Assembly (NCBI RefSeq): GCF_046267875.1
Contig: NZ_CP176502.1
Coordinates: 930,001 to 994,000 of the forward strand
Length of the DNA stretch: 64,000 nucleotides
Source: Mannheimia glucosida
Lineage (GTDB): Bacteria; Pseudomonadota; Gammaproteobacteria; Enterobacterales; Pasteurellaceae
Direction: 5' to 3'
Made by a program: the position numbers and the translations under genes. Shown here piece after piece: positions 42,695 to 51,594 of the stretch (position 1 is the stretch's first letter; each line of letters opens with the position of its first letter). The notes under the pieces were generated by a model. It ran no database searches. It was not told the DNA's origin and worked only from the letters and a program-made list of their open reading frames with translations.

Positions 42695-43126
42695 ATGTAC
42701 AATTTCGATGAATTACGCACAGAAACCGATGAAATCATTTCATCATTATTAGCCGATGGTTCAGATCCTGAAGCCCTTTATATTATTGAACACCACGTTG
42801 CTCACCACGATTTTGATAAATTGGAAAAATTAGTAGTTGATGCCTATAAGCTGGGTTATGAGATTTCCGAAGCGGAAGAAGTGGAAGACGAAAACGGCAA
42901 GGTGATTTTTGTTTGCGATATTGTGAGCGAAATTCATTTGAATGCGGATCTCATCACCGCTCAACAAAAAGAATTACTGCCATTAATTGAAAAAGCCGGT
43001 GCTGAGTATGAAGGCTGGGGAACCTACTTTGAAGATCCGAATGCTGATGAAGATGAGTACGGCGATGACGGTGAATTTTTCGATGATGAAGATGACGATT
43101 TTGAGGACGGACCTCGCCGTCATTAA
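42695..43126 (+). CDS. rraB: RNase E inhibitor RraB
   Basis: This is a 143-residue acidic protein. The family segments LLADGSDPEALYIIEHHVAHHDFDKLEKL and GWGTYFEDP are present, and the C-terminal 25 residues are nearly all Asp, Glu and Gly. RraB binds the C-terminal part of RNase E and changes which RNAs the degradosome cuts. It follows engB and ends at an uptake-signal hairpin. Confidence 0.93.
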   Translation: MYNFDELRTETDEIISSLLADGSDPEALYIIEHHVAHHDFDKLEKLVVDAYKLGYEISEAEEVEDENGKVIFVCDIVSEIHLNADLITAQQKELLPLIEKAGAEYEGWGTYFEDPNADEDEYGDDGEFFDDEDDDFEDGPRRH

Positions 43127-43134
43127 TAATTAAA

Positions 43135-43192
43135 ACAAGCGGTTGATTTTGCACATAAATTTGCAATTTTATGGCTAAAATCGACCGCTTGT
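43135..43192. terminator. Uptake-signal pair between rraB and tusA
   Basis: ACAAGCGGTTGATTTT (43135-43150) pairs with AAAATCGACCGCTTGT (43177-43192) with a single G-T mismatch. It lies between convergent genes and can stop transcription both ways. Confidence 0.7.
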
Positions 43193-43195
43193 GGT

Positions 43196-43438
43196 TTATG
43201 CCAAGCCCTTTTTAATCCAATAATGGTATGGAGTGGAATCCACCTCTTTTTGAATTAATTGGTGATCCATAAATTCGCAGAAACTCGGAATATCACGGGT
43301 AGTGGCCGGGTCATCGGCGATGATATGCAAAATTTCTCCCTCTTCCATATTACGGATTGTTTTACGGGTGAGCATCACCGGCTCTGGGCAACGTAGCCCC
43401 AAGGTATCTAATTCTTTATTTACAGTTAATTGAGTCAT
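43196..43438 (-). CDS. tusA: Sulfurtransferase TusA
   Basis: This 80-residue protein has the catalytic motif LDTLGLRCPEPVMLTRKTIR (persulfide Cys 19) and DDPATTRDIPSFCEF. TusA accepts sulfur from IscS and passes it to TusBCD for 2-thiolation of tRNA wobble uridines. It is read leftward from ATG 43438, 10 bases from the divergent pepQ start, so the two share a very short promoter region. Confidence 0.95.
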   Translation of the reverse strand: MTQLTVNKELDTLGLRCPEPVMLTRKTIRNMEEGEILHIIADDPATTRDIPSFCEFMDHQLIQKEVDSTPYHYWIKKGLA

Positions 43439-43448
43439 TTTATCCCTT

Positions 43449-44771
43449 ATGAAAAATCTATTCTCTACGCATCTCGCACGTTTGCAGCAGACAGTGCAAA
43501 GCTTGCTGGAAAATGCCTTTTTAGACGGTTTATGGATTTATGCCGGCAAGGCAAAAACCTTATTTTTAGACGATCAAACCGCCCCGTTTAAAATTAACCC
43601 TTATTTTAATTACTTTTTCCCGTATCCCCAAGCTGAAAATTGCTGGCTATTTTTAGATGGCAAAAATAAGCCGAAAATCTATTTTTATGCCCCTGAAGAT
43701 TATTGGGTTTCTACCCCAAAAGTGCCAACGGAGGCCTTTTTCGCTACGGAATTTGAGTGGGTTTTGTTGAGAGCAGAGAATGAAATTGCAACCTTTATCC
43801 AAAATCCGACCGCTTGTGCCTTTATCGGTGAAGATATTGAGCTAGCCAAAAACTTAGGCTTTAACCATATTAACCCGCAGAAAGTGCTGAATAGCCTGAA
43901 TTTTGCTCGCTCCATCAAAACGGAGTTTGAAATTGAAAGTATTTACCAAGCCCAATTTTCAGCCTTAAAAGGGCATCAAGTAGCAAAAGAGGCATTTTTT
44001 GCCGGCAAAAGCGAATTTGAAATCAACCTTGAATATTTGAAAGCAACGCAACAATCTGATCTCAATGTCCCTTATGGCAATATTGTAGCAATTAATCAAA
44101 ATGGTGCAGTGCTACATTATACGGCGTTGGATTTTGACACTCACGCAAAACGCCATAGTTTCTTAATCGATGCCGGCACAACGGTAAATGGCTATGCCTC
44201 CGATATCACTTGCACCTATGCCTTTGACAGCACTTCTGAATTTGCCGAGCTGGTGGCGAAAATGGAACAATTTAAGTTGCAGATTATTGCCGAGCTGAGC
44301 ATTGGGGTGAACTACCTGCATTATCACACCCGAATGCAGCAGCTGATTTCGCAATTATTAGCGGAACATCAATTTATTCATCTTTCAGCCGAGCAAATTT
44401 TTGAACAAGGGATTAGCCGTACGTTCTTCCCACACGGACTAGGGCATTTATTGGGTATTCAAGTGCACGATGTGGGCGGTTTTCAGCAAAATGCCCGAGG
44501 CAGCCATAAGGCTCCTCCAGAGGTTTACCCAAGTTTGCGTTGTACCCGTGAGCTACAGGAAAATATGGTGCTTACCATTGAGCCGGGTTTTTATTTTATT
44601 GAGATGTTACTTGAACCGTGGAAAAATAGTGCCTTATCGTCTGCCTTTAACTGGCAGAAAATTGAGGCTTTCAAAGCCTTTGGCGGGATTCGTACCGAAG
44701 ATAATATCGTCATGCGAGCCAATGGGGCAGACAATCTGACGGCAAAAGCTGCCGAAAATATGGGAGGATAA
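43449..44771 (+). CDS. pepQ: Xaa-Pro dipeptidase PepQ
   Basis: This is a 440-residue M24 metallopeptidase. The dinuclear-metal ligands are seen in IDAGTTVNGYASDITCTY (two Asp), HGLGHLLGIQVHD (His), LTIEPGFYF (Glu) and GGIRTEDNI (Glu). It cleaves dipeptides with C-terminal proline in the cytoplasm, complementing the Dpp importer. fxsA starts 1 base after its stop. Confidence 0.94.
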   Translation: MKNLFSTHLARLQQTVQSLLENAFLDGLWIYAGKAKTLFLDDQTAPFKINPYFNYFFPYPQAENCWLFLDGKNKPKIYFYAPEDYWVSTPKVPTEAFFATEFEWVLLRAENEIATFIQNPTACAFIGEDIELAKNLGFNHINPQKVLNSLNFARSIKTEFEIESIYQAQFSALKGHQVAKEAFFAGKSEFEINLEYLKATQQSDLNVPYGNIVAINQNGAVLHYTALDFDTHAKRHSFLIDAGTTVNGYASDITCTYAFDSTSEFAELVAKMEQFKLQIIAELSIGVNYLHYHTRMQQLISQLLAEHQFIHLSAEQIFEQGISRTFFPHGLGHLLGIQVHDVGGFQQNARGSHKAPPEVYPSLRCTRELQENMVLTIEPGFYFIEMLLEPWKNSALSSAFNWQKIEAFKAFGGIRTEDNIVMRANGADNLTAKAAENMGG

Positions 44772-44772
44772 T

Positions 44773-45258
44773 ATGCCGATTTTAGCGATTCTGTTTGGTA
44801 TTTTCTTTTATATCTATTGCGAAATTTCTCTGCTGGTGAATATTGGCTCGACCATTGGTGTGTTACCCACGATTTTATTACTGGTCGTGATTTCATTTTT
44901 AGGCTTATGGATCGTGAAGTTAAGAGGCGTTTATACCCTCTTTTCCATCAAGCAAGATTTAAGCCAAGGCAAGATACCGACTGAAGCAGTCGGCAACTCG
45001 GTGATGTTTATTTTAGCCGGTATTTTGCTGATTATTCCCGGCTTTTTAAGCGATATTTTAGCGATTTTATGCGTGTTACCCTTTAGCCGAAAATGGATTC
45101 AAGCCTTAGTAATTAACAGCGTGAAGAATAAAGTGTTTATGCGTTTTACCGCACAAACGCCACCTTTTTCTGCCACATCTCGGCAAGATGGCAATACTTT
45201 TGATGCAGAATTTGAACGCAAGCCAGATGAGCAAGATCAACATAAAAGGATTAGGTAG
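44773..45258 (+). CDS. fxsA: FxsA-family membrane protein
   Basis: This 161-residue protein has three or four hydrophobic segments and the FxsA features EISLLVNIGSTIGVLPTILL, GKIPTEAVGNSVMFILAGILLIIPGFLSD and a charged C-terminal tail. FxsA (YtfQ-linked SuzF) affects exclusion of phage T7 by F plasmid in E. coli when overproduced; its normal role is unknown. The TAG stop shares a base with the next gene's GTG. Confidence 0.88.
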   Translation: MPILAILFGIFFYIYCEISLLVNIGSTIGVLPTILLLVVISFLGLWIVKLRGVYTLFSIKQDLSQGKIPTEAVGNSVMFILAGILLIIPGFLSDILAILCVLPFSRKWIQALVINSVKNKVFMRFTAQTPPFSATSRQDGNTFDAEFERKPDEQDQHKRIR

Positions 45259-46106
45259 TGGAGAAAAGAACACTTGCACTACTTAAAGTTCACGGCACAG
45301 CGGTTTTATTTGGTGCTTCGGGGATCTTCGGAGCATTAATTCAAAGCTCGGCTGAAACCATTGTACTTGGACGAGTGATGATTGCCTTTGCCATCATCTC
45401 TTTGTATTTTTTATGGAAAAAACAACCGCTTGTAAAGCTCAACTTACAGCAAATGGCTCAACTCGCATTCTCTGCTGCCTTATTAGCTGCCCACTGGGTT
45501 ACTTTTTTTGTGGCGGTTAAAGTAGGTGGTGTGGCGGTAGCAACCTTAGGCTTTGCCAGCTTCCCGGCATTTGTGGCGTTATTTGAAAGCCTGTTCTTCC
45601 GTGAAAAATTACGCTTTCGTGAAGTGGTGCTATTAATTGCCATCACGGTGGGTTTAATTTTAGTTACCCCTGAATTTACCTTTGGTAATCAAGTCACTCA
45701 AGGTTTATTGTGGGGCGTGTTATCTGCTTTAGTGTATGGTATTTTGGCGGTAGCGAATCGCCGTACCATGAGCAAAATTTCCGGCGTGCAAGCAAGCTGG
45801 TGGCAGTATATTTTTGCTACACTTTTTCTGTTGCCTCTTTCCATCACTGAATTTCCAAGCGTTTCCACCCAAGATTGGTTTTGGATTTTCTGTATCGGTT
45901 TTTTATGCACTACTCTTGCCTATACGCTGTTTATTTCAAGCCTTGATACCATCAACGCCCGCACTGCCTCAATGATTATTTCCCTTGAGCCGGTGTATGC
46001 GATTATGATCGCGTGGCTTTGTTTTAATGAAGTGCCAACCCTTAAAATGATTATCGGTGGGGCAATTATTTTACTGTCTGTTGCGTGGGCGAACCTGAAA
46101 AAATGA
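45258..46106 (+). CDS. EamA/DMT-family permease
   Basis: This is a 282-residue protein with about ten membrane segments made of two EamA repeats. The first repeat includes GRVMIAFAIISLYFLW and GFASFPAFVALFESLFFREKLR; the second includes LEPVYAIMIAWLCFNEVP near the end. The substrate cannot be told from sequence; relatives export amino acids or nucleotide-like metabolites. The start is GTG 45258, overlapping fxsA, and the stop overlaps rluE (ATGA), so this is one operon. Confidence 0.85.
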   Translation: MEKRTLALLKVHGTAVLFGASGIFGALIQSSAETIVLGRVMIAFAIISLYFLWKKQPLVKLNLQQMAQLAFSAALLAAHWVTFFVAVKVGGVAVATLGFASFPAFVALFESLFFREKLRFREVVLLIAITVGLILVTPEFTFGNQVTQGLLWGVLSALVYGILAVANRRTMSKISGVQASWWQYIFATLFLLPLSITEFPSVSTQDWFWIFCIGFLCTTLAYTLFISSLDTINARTASMIISLEPVYAIMIAWLCFNEVPTLKMIIGGAIILLSVAWANLKK

Positions 46107-46786
46107 AACAACCAACCTTTAAAAGAATGACCAACAAGCGGTCAAATTTTGCGAAAAATTTGCAAAAAAATCCGCAAAAACGACCGCTTACCTTTGCGGA
46201 AACTACTGTTGTGTTGCTCAATAAGCCTTATGATGTGCTGACCCAATTTACCGATGAACAGGGGCGAAAAACGCTAAAAGATTTTATTCTGATTCCGAAT
46301 ATTTATCCGGTCGGGCGGTTAGATAGAGATAGTGAAGGATTGTTGCTTTTGACTAATAATGGCGAAATCCAGCACCGTTTAGCCCACCCGAAATTTGACA
46401 AGCAGAAAACCTATTGGGTACAAGTGGAAGGTGTTCCACAGCCGGAAGATCTCGCCAAATTAGCCAAAGGGGTGGTATTAAAAGATGGTTTGACCAAGCC
46501 TGCGAAAGTCAGAGCAATAGCAACGCCCGATTTTGCTTGGCATATCGCCCCGCAAATTCGTGAGCGGAAAACCATTCCGACCAGCTGGATAGAATTGATT
46601 ATTTCTGAAGGGAAAAATCGCCAAGTCAGAAGAATGACTGCACATATCGGTTTCCCGACTTTACGGTTAATTCGTGTTGGGCTAGGGCAGTTTAGATTAG
46701 GCAATTTAGGCTGTGGTGAGTTTCAAGTGCTATCTGAAAATGAAAAACGTAAGTTGTTTACACAATTAGGATTGAAAGATGAATAA
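46103..46786 (+). CDS. rluE: 23S rRNA pseudouridine synthase RluE
   Basis: The protein is about 227 residues long. The catalytic Asp lies in PVGRLDRDSEGLLLLTN; other motifs are LLNKPYDVLTQF and SEGKNRQVRRMTAHIGFPTLRLIR. It modifies U2457 of 23S rRNA. The N-terminal 29 residues ahead of the domain are basic and are largely encoded by two uptake signals in inverted orientation (46134-46189), so they may be dispensable. ATG 46103 overlaps the preceding stop; an ATG at 46118-46132 is possible. The stop overlaps nudC by 8 bases. Confidence 0.9.
   Translation: MKQPTFKRMTNKRSNFAKNLQKNPQKRPLTFAETTVVLLNKPYDVLTQFTDEQGRKTLKDFILIPNIYPVGRLDRDSEGLLLLTNNGEIQHRLAHPKFDKQKTYWVQVEGVPQPEDLAKLAKGVVLKDGLTKPAKVRAIATPDFAWHIAPQIRERKTIPTSWIELIISEGKNRQVRRMTAHIGFPTLRLIRVGLGQFRLGNLGCGEFQVLSENEKRKLFTQLGLKDE
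46134..46189. repeat. Inverted uptake-signal pair inside rluE
   Basis: ACAAGCGGTCAAATTTTGCG at 46134 faces TTTTTGCG-like sequence ending CGACCGCTT at 46189. The usual intergenic arrangement is here part of an open reading frame. Confidence 0.7.
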
Positions 46787-47540
46787 AGGATATTGGATTA
46801 TCGTTAACGATTTTAATATTGCCTTGGAGGCTGGGGAAATTCCATTCGGAAGTGCGGAAGAGCTGGGCTTAAGTGGACGTGAGAAATTAACCATCGGGCA
46901 ATATCAAGGCTCGCCGGCTTATTTGGTGAAGGCGTTAGAATCGGATAATCAGCGAGAGTTTGCTTATTTAAGAAGCCAAATTAACCGACCACCCGAACTG
47001 TCTCATTTGTTGCATCGAGCTGTTTCGCTTAACCATTTCTTTCAGACTCACCAATTTTGCGGAAAATGTGGCGAGAAAACCATACTGGCAAGCGATGAAA
47101 TTGCAATTCACTGCAATGCGTGTGGTAATCGAGCTTACCCAACGATTAGCCCGTCAATTATTGTGGCGGTGCGAAAAGGCAGACAAATCCTACTAGCCAA
47201 TCATCTACGCCATAAAGGCACAATTTATACCACTTTAGCCGGTTTTGTCGAAGCCGGTGAGGCGGTAGAAACTGCGGTGCATCGTGAAGTGTTTGAAGAA
47301 ACGGGCATTAAAGTGAAAAATGTGCGTTATTTTGGAAGCCAACCTTGGGCGTTTCCCAATTCATTAATGCTAGGTTTTTTAGCGGATTATGGAAGCGGTG
47401 AAATTCAGCTACAGGAAGAAGAAATCTGCGATGCAAAATGGTTCGACTGTGAGGAAAGCTTACCTGAAATCCCACAACAAGGCACAATAGCTTTTGAGCT
47501 GATTCAAGCTACCTTGAAGTTGTGTCGGGAGAGTAAATAA
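46779..47540 (+). CDS. nudC: NADH pyrophosphatase / RNA deNADding enzyme NudC
   Basis: This is a 253-residue Nudix hydrolase. The zinc ribbon CGKCG...CNACG lies near residues 93-118, the Nudix box GFVEAGEAVETAVHREVFEETG near 160, and the NudC signature SQPWAFPNSLMLGF after it. It splits NADH and removes NAD caps from RNA. It overlaps rluE by 8 bases and ends at a strong terminator. Confidence 0.93.
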   Translation: MNKGYWIIVNDFNIALEAGEIPFGSAEELGLSGREKLTIGQYQGSPAYLVKALESDNQREFAYLRSQINRPPELSHLLHRAVSLNHFFQTHQFCGKCGEKTILASDEIAIHCNACGNRAYPTISPSIIVAVRKGRQILLANHLRHKGTIYTTLAGFVEAGEAVETAVHREVFEETGIKVKNVRYFGSQPWAFPNSLMLGFLADYGSGEIQLQEEEICDAKWFDCEESLPEIPQQGTIAFELIQATLKLCRESK

Positions 47541-47563
47541 TTTTGTGTTAAGAGTAGGGTACA

Positions 47564-47597
47564 AAAAATGCTGAATAAATGATTATTCAGCATTTTT
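47564..47597. terminator. Bidirectional terminator between nudC and nrdA
   Basis: AAAAATGCTGAATAA (47564-47578) and its exact complement (47583-47597) form a 15-bp stem with a 4-base loop, flanked by A and T runs. Confidence 0.92.
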
Positions 47598-47613
47598 AGT
47601 TTTACAGCTTTAC

Positions 47614-49281
47614 TTACCCTTCGCAACTTGAGCAGCTTAATAAGTTCCGGTTAAACACCTGAGCTGCACTCATTGAGTTTTGGTAGTAGATGGATTTTAA
47701 GCCCAGCTCTTCTGCGGTTAAGTATAATTGGTTAAGATCACGAGCCGGTGTGGCTGGGTGGATCATCACATTAATACTTTGCCCTTGGTCAATATATTTT
47801 TGACGTTGGGCAGCTTGCTGAATCACGCTTAATTGGCTGATTTCGGCAAAGGTTTTAAATACTTCTTTTTCGTGCTCGGAAAGCTGTTCTAAATGCTGAA
47901 CCGAACCATCATTTTGTAAAATAGACGTCCAAATTTCTTCGGTGTCTAGCCCTTTTTCTTGGAGTAATTTCTCTAAGAACGGGTTTTTATACACGGTTTT
48001 GATCTTCGCTAAATCTTTTACATAGTAGTTGGATTTAAACGGCTCTACCGATGGTGACACACTGCCTAAAATAAAGCTACTGGATTTAGTCGGAGCAATA
48101 CTCATTAATGTGGTATTACGGCGACCATAGCCCTCGAGAATTTCCGGCTCGCCAAAACGTTGAGCTAATTCTTGCGAGGCTTTCAAGGTTTTCTCTTGAA
48201 GTATTTTGAAAATCTCGTTATTTTTTTGCATCGCTTGGAAGCTGTCAAAGGCAATATTATTTGCCTGTAGGTAGCTATGCCAGCCCAACACGCCTAAACC
48301 TAATGCACGATGGCGACGGGCAAAGCGGTTTGCACGGTCTAAGAATGGAATTGATTGACTTTTCTCAATAAATTCACTCATTACGACATCGAGGAAATAG
48401 GTTAATGTTTCTGGTGCATCGGTATCTTTCCACTCATCAAAGTAGAGTAGATTCATAGACGATAAGCAACAGACGAAACTTTCTTCGTTGCTGGAAGGCA
48501 ACATAATTTCAGTACATAAGTTAGAGGCGTGAATCGTCATATTTTTATCTTTATAGACATCAGGACGACCTGCGTTGGCATTGTCTTTAAAGAATAAATA
48601 AGGGATACCGGTTTCGGTTTTACGTTGTAACAATTTTGCCCAAAGCTGACGTTTGTATGGATCGCCGGCTTTCATTGACTCTAACCAATCGTGACCGACA
48701 CACACACCGTAATACATTAATTGAATTGGGTTACCTTCGGTGTGAATATCCAACCATTCGTCAATATCGCCGTGTTCAATATCAATATAACCGGCAAACT
48801 GACCTTTGCGTGATGTTCCTTGTGAAATCACATCAATCACGGTATCAAATAATTTACTGAAGTTAAATGAGCCGTCTGATTTACCGTTGTTTTTAATTAA
48901 CGAGCCACGCGGACGAATATCGCCAAAGTAGGCCGAAGTACCACCGCCAATTTTACTCATCATGCCCACTTCAGCGGTAGTCACCATAATTTCATGGATA
49001 GAGTCGCCGATGTAGCTACCGAAACAAGAAATCGGTAAGCCACGATCTAAGCCAAAGTTTGACCAAATTGGCGAAGAAAGCGAGAAGTAGCCTCTTGCCA
49101 TATAGTGATAGAATTTATCGGCATAGCCTTCAATGCCGAGTTTTCGCTCTGCGTGTTCGGCAATAAAACGAATGCGGTCTAATGCGGTTGTGCCTTCCAA
49201 TAAATAGCCACGTTGTAAGAATAAACGGCTGTCTTCATTAAGCCAGTGGAAGTCTGGGCGGTCTGTATTAAAATAAGTCAT
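47614..49281 (-). CDS. Compact class I ribonucleotide reductase alpha subunit (no ATP cone)
   Basis: At 555 residues this alpha subunit is about 200 shorter than E. coli NrdA and lacks the N-terminal ATP-cone domain. Catalytic features are retained: PISCFGSYIGDS and VCCLSSMNL for the redox cysteine pair, and HASNLCTEIMLP for the radical Cys/Glu. There is a SIAPTKSSSFILG loop and a C-terminal CSSC pair that would pass electrons from thioredoxin. It makes deoxynucleotides together with the beta subunit encoded just before it, which its start overlaps by 14 bases. Without the cone it should lack dATP overall-activity inhibition. It fits the lineage that includes class Id enzymes, distinct from the usual NrdAB of the family. 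Confidence 0.85.
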   Translation of the reverse strand: MTYFNTDRPDFHWLNEDSRLFLQRGYLLEGTTALDRIRFIAEHAERKLGIEGYADKFYHYMARGYFSLSSPIWSNFGLDRGLPISCFGSYIGDSIHEIMVTTAEVGMMSKIGGGTSAYFGDIRPRGSLIKNNGKSDGSFNFSKLFDTVIDVISQGTSRKGQFAGYIDIEHGDIDEWLDIHTEGNPIQLMYYGVCVGHDWLESMKAGDPYKRQLWAKLLQRKTETGIPYLFFKDNANAGRPDVYKDKNMTIHASNLCTEIMLPSSNEESFVCCLSSMNLLYFDEWKDTDAPETLTYFLDVVMSEFIEKSQSIPFLDRANRFARRHRALGLGVLGWHSYLQANNIAFDSFQAMQKNNEIFKILQEKTLKASQELAQRFGEPEILEGYGRRNTTLMSIAPTKSSSFILGSVSPSVEPFKSNYYVKDLAKIKTVYKNPFLEKLLQEKGLDTEEIWTSILQNDGSVQHLEQLSEHEKEVFKTFAEISQLSVIQQAAQRQKYIDQGQSINVMIHPATPARDLNQLYLTAEELGLKSIYYQNSMSAAQVFNRNLLSCSSCEG

Positions 49282-50245
49282 CTGCGGTAATCTGTTTCAT
49301 TTTTTTAGAATAATCGGTGCTACGTTTGTTAAAGAAATCGGTTTCTTTGGTTGAAAGAATTTCAATATCAAACCACTCAGTCTCTTTTAATAATTCAGGG
49401 TCGATGTCGTGTGGCGGCTCTAGCCCTAAAATACTTAAAGAATTGTTGTAACGGTTTTTAATGTAATTTTCCACCGTGGCTTTGGTGATAAAGCTTAAAT
49501 CACCTTCTTCGAAAATCCAGTCTAAGATGCCACGTTCTGCTTCAAACGCTTGATTTGCCAAGGTTTGCAAATCTTCAAAAAATTCTGGTGTGAATAGTTC
49601 ACTGTGTTCGTCACGTAAAATTTCGTATAACGCAATTCCGAATTTACCGTGAATTTCTTCCTCTTTTGAGGTGGCTTCAACCGCATTGGAAATCCCTTTA
49701 AACAGGTTTTTATGCTTGTTGAACGACATCATGATAATAAACTGTCCAAACAATGAAATATGCTCAACAAATAAAGAGAACAGCACTAACGATAAAACAA
49801 ATTCGCCTTTGCCAGCATCTTTATCTTTCATAAAACTTTCCATATAACGAATGCGGTTCATTAATGGTTCAATTTCATGAATTTGACTGAACATTTCATT
49901 TAGGCCTAATTTTTCCAATAGGAACGAGTAAGCATCTTTATGGCGAACTTCACTTTCAGCAAAAGTACCGCCTACATCGTCCATCTCCGGTTTTGGGAAA
50001 TAGCGGTATAGCTCGCCCCAGAAACGTTTTACGTTTACTTCTACTTGTGAAATTGCAAGCATTGCTCGGGTTAACACGTGACGTTCGTGATCGTTAATAG
50101 TGGTGCGATAGTCTTGAATATCGCCGGTGAAGTTAAATTCGGTGTGTAACCAGTAAGAATGGCGAATTGCATCTTTAAATTCAAGAAGCTCAGGATACTC
50201 ATACGGCTTAATATTTAAGCGTTTTTGGAAGAGGTTTCTAGACAT
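49268..50245 (-). CDS. Class I ribonucleotide reductase beta subunit, class Id-like
   Basis: This is a 325-residue ferritin-like radical subunit. Counting from ATG 50245, putative metal ligands are Glu69 (QVEVNVK), Glu99 and His102 (SEVRHKDAY), a Glu in FVEHISLFG, and EExxH in KEEEIHG. Tyr106 sits at the radical-Tyr position. Glu replaces the first-ligand Asp of E. coli NrdB, and Lys73 follows four residues later. This arrangement recalls class Id beta subunits, which use dimanganese activated by superoxide; that is from memory. No nrdI is adjacent. The C-terminus KQITADDLF is the alpha-binding tail. Tandem NrdR boxes lie upstream. Confidence 0.85.
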   Translation of the reverse strand: MSRNLFQKRLNIKPYEYPELLEFKDAIRHSYWLHTEFNFTGDIQDYRTTINDHERHVLTRAMLAISQVEVNVKRFWGELYRYFPKPEMDDVGGTFAESEVRHKDAYSFLLEKLGLNEMFSQIHEIEPLMNRIRYMESFMKDKDAGKGEFVLSLVLFSLFVEHISLFGQFIIMMSFNKHKNLFKGISNAVEATSKEEEIHGKFGIALYEILRDEHSELFTPEFFEDLQTLANQAFEAERGILDWIFEEGDLSFITKATVENYIKNRYNNSLSILGLEPPHDIDPELLKETEWFDIEILSTKETDFFNKRSTDYSKKMKQITADDLF

Positions 50246-50395
50246 ATTCGTAGGCTCTATCTTAAAGTTTATGTTTGGAACTGGTAGATGATTGTATGCA
50301 AAAAAAGTTTCAAGACAAGTCTTGACAAACACTCTTTTTTATTGGTCTTTGGTAGCTTATTGATTTATAAAGAAAAATAATTTTGTAAATTTTTG

Positions 50396-50443
50396 CTTCA
50401 ATATGTTGTGTTTGATTTGATATTGAAACACTATATATTGTGT
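50396..50443 (-). promoter_or_regulatory. Tandem NrdR boxes upstream of the ribonucleotide reductase operon
   Basis: ACACTATATATTGTGT at 50428-50443 is a perfect NrdR box. A weaker one (CTTCAATATGTTGTGT, 50396-50411) lies 32 bp away centre to centre, about three helical turns, which is the usual spacing. NrdR represses class I and other reductase genes when dATP is high. The boxes lie about 150 bases before the beta start. Confidence 0.85.
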
Positions 50444-50595
50444 TTTAAGGTTGTTTTAAAAGTGCGCAGATAGATGGGGAAGCCTTGAGGAAACTATGTT
50501 TATCTGGCTTTTTCGAGTATGATGGCTGCTTGTTTTGAATCGCTTACAAGCGGTTATTTTTTACTGATTTTTTACCGCTTTATTTTGATATTTTT

Positions 50596-51573
50596 ATGAC
50601 TAACGAAATTCAACCTTTTTACCGTGGACGTTTTTCGGTTGCTCCAATGTTAGATTGGACAACCCGTCACTGCCGCTATTTTCATCGCCAATTTAGCCGC
50701 CAAGCATTGCTTTATACCGAAATGATTACCGCCCCGGCGATTATTCACTCCAAATATGATTTGTTGGAATATGATCCGAGCGAAAATCCGGTTGCATTAC
50801 AACTAGGCGGAAGCGATCCGGCACAGTTGGCTCATTGTGCCAAATTGGTGGCAGAGCGAGGCTATGCCGAGATTAATCTAAATGTCGGTTGCCCGTCAGA
50901 CCGAGTGCAAAACGGCATGTTCGGGGCTTGCCTGATGGCAAAAGCGGATTTAGTGGCGGATTGTATTAAAGCAATGCAAGAAGCGGTGGAAATTCCGGTC
51001 ACGGTTAAACATCGTATTGGGATTGATGATTTAGACAGCTATGAATTTTTGTGTGATTTTATCGAAAAAGTGCAACCTTATAGCAATGATTTTATCGTAC
51101 ACGCTCGCAAGGCGTGGCTGACAGGGTTAAGCCCGAAGGAAAACCGTGAAATTCCGCCTTTAGATTATGATCGGGTTTATCAGCTCAAGCGAGATTTTCC
51201 GCATTTAAAGATTAGCATCAATGGCGGCATTAAAACCATTGAGGAAATTAAACAGCATTTGCAGTTTGTTGATGGGGTAATGGTAGGGCGTGAGGCCTAT
51301 CAAAACCCGTCAATGCTAGGCGAGATCGATTCGCAAATTTTTAATGAAAATCGACCGCTTGTAACGGCAAAAGAAGCGGTGGAAAAGATGTTCCCTTACA
51401 TTGAACGAGAGTTAGCAAAGGGTGTCTATTTAAATCATATTGTTCGCCATATGCTCGGAGCATTCCAACATTGTAAAGGGGCAAGACAGTGGCGTCGTCA
51501 TTTAAGTGAAAATGCCACTAAGCAAGGGGCTGGTGTAGAAGTGGTGGAACAAGCCCTTGCATTTATTGGCTAA
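50596..51573 (+). CDS. dusA: tRNA-dihydrouridine(20/20a) synthase DusA
   Basis: This is a 325-residue flavoprotein with the FMN-binding start FSVAPMLDWTTRHCRYFHR and the catalytic Cys in NLNVGCPSDRVQNGMFGACLM. KHRIGIDD, HARKAWLTGLSPKENR and SINGGIKT follow. The NREIPPLDY stretch is typical of DusA rather than DusB or DusC. It reduces U20 and U20a in tRNA D-loops. It heads a group with two small envelope genes. Confidence 0.95.
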   Translation: MTNEIQPFYRGRFSVAPMLDWTTRHCRYFHRQFSRQALLYTEMITAPAIIHSKYDLLEYDPSENPVALQLGGSDPAQLAHCAKLVAERGYAEINLNVGCPSDRVQNGMFGACLMAKADLVADCIKAMQEAVEIPVTVKHRIGIDDLDSYEFLCDFIEKVQPYSNDFIVHARKAWLTGLSPKENREIPPLDYDRVYQLKRDFPHLKISINGGIKTIEEIKQHLQFVDGVMVGREAYQNPSMLGEIDSQIFNENRPLVTAKEAVEKMFPYIERELAKGVYLNHIVRHMLGAFQHCKGARQWRRHLSENATKQGAGVEVVEQALAFIG

Positions 51574-51594
51574 AATGGGCTAACAGGAGGAAAA

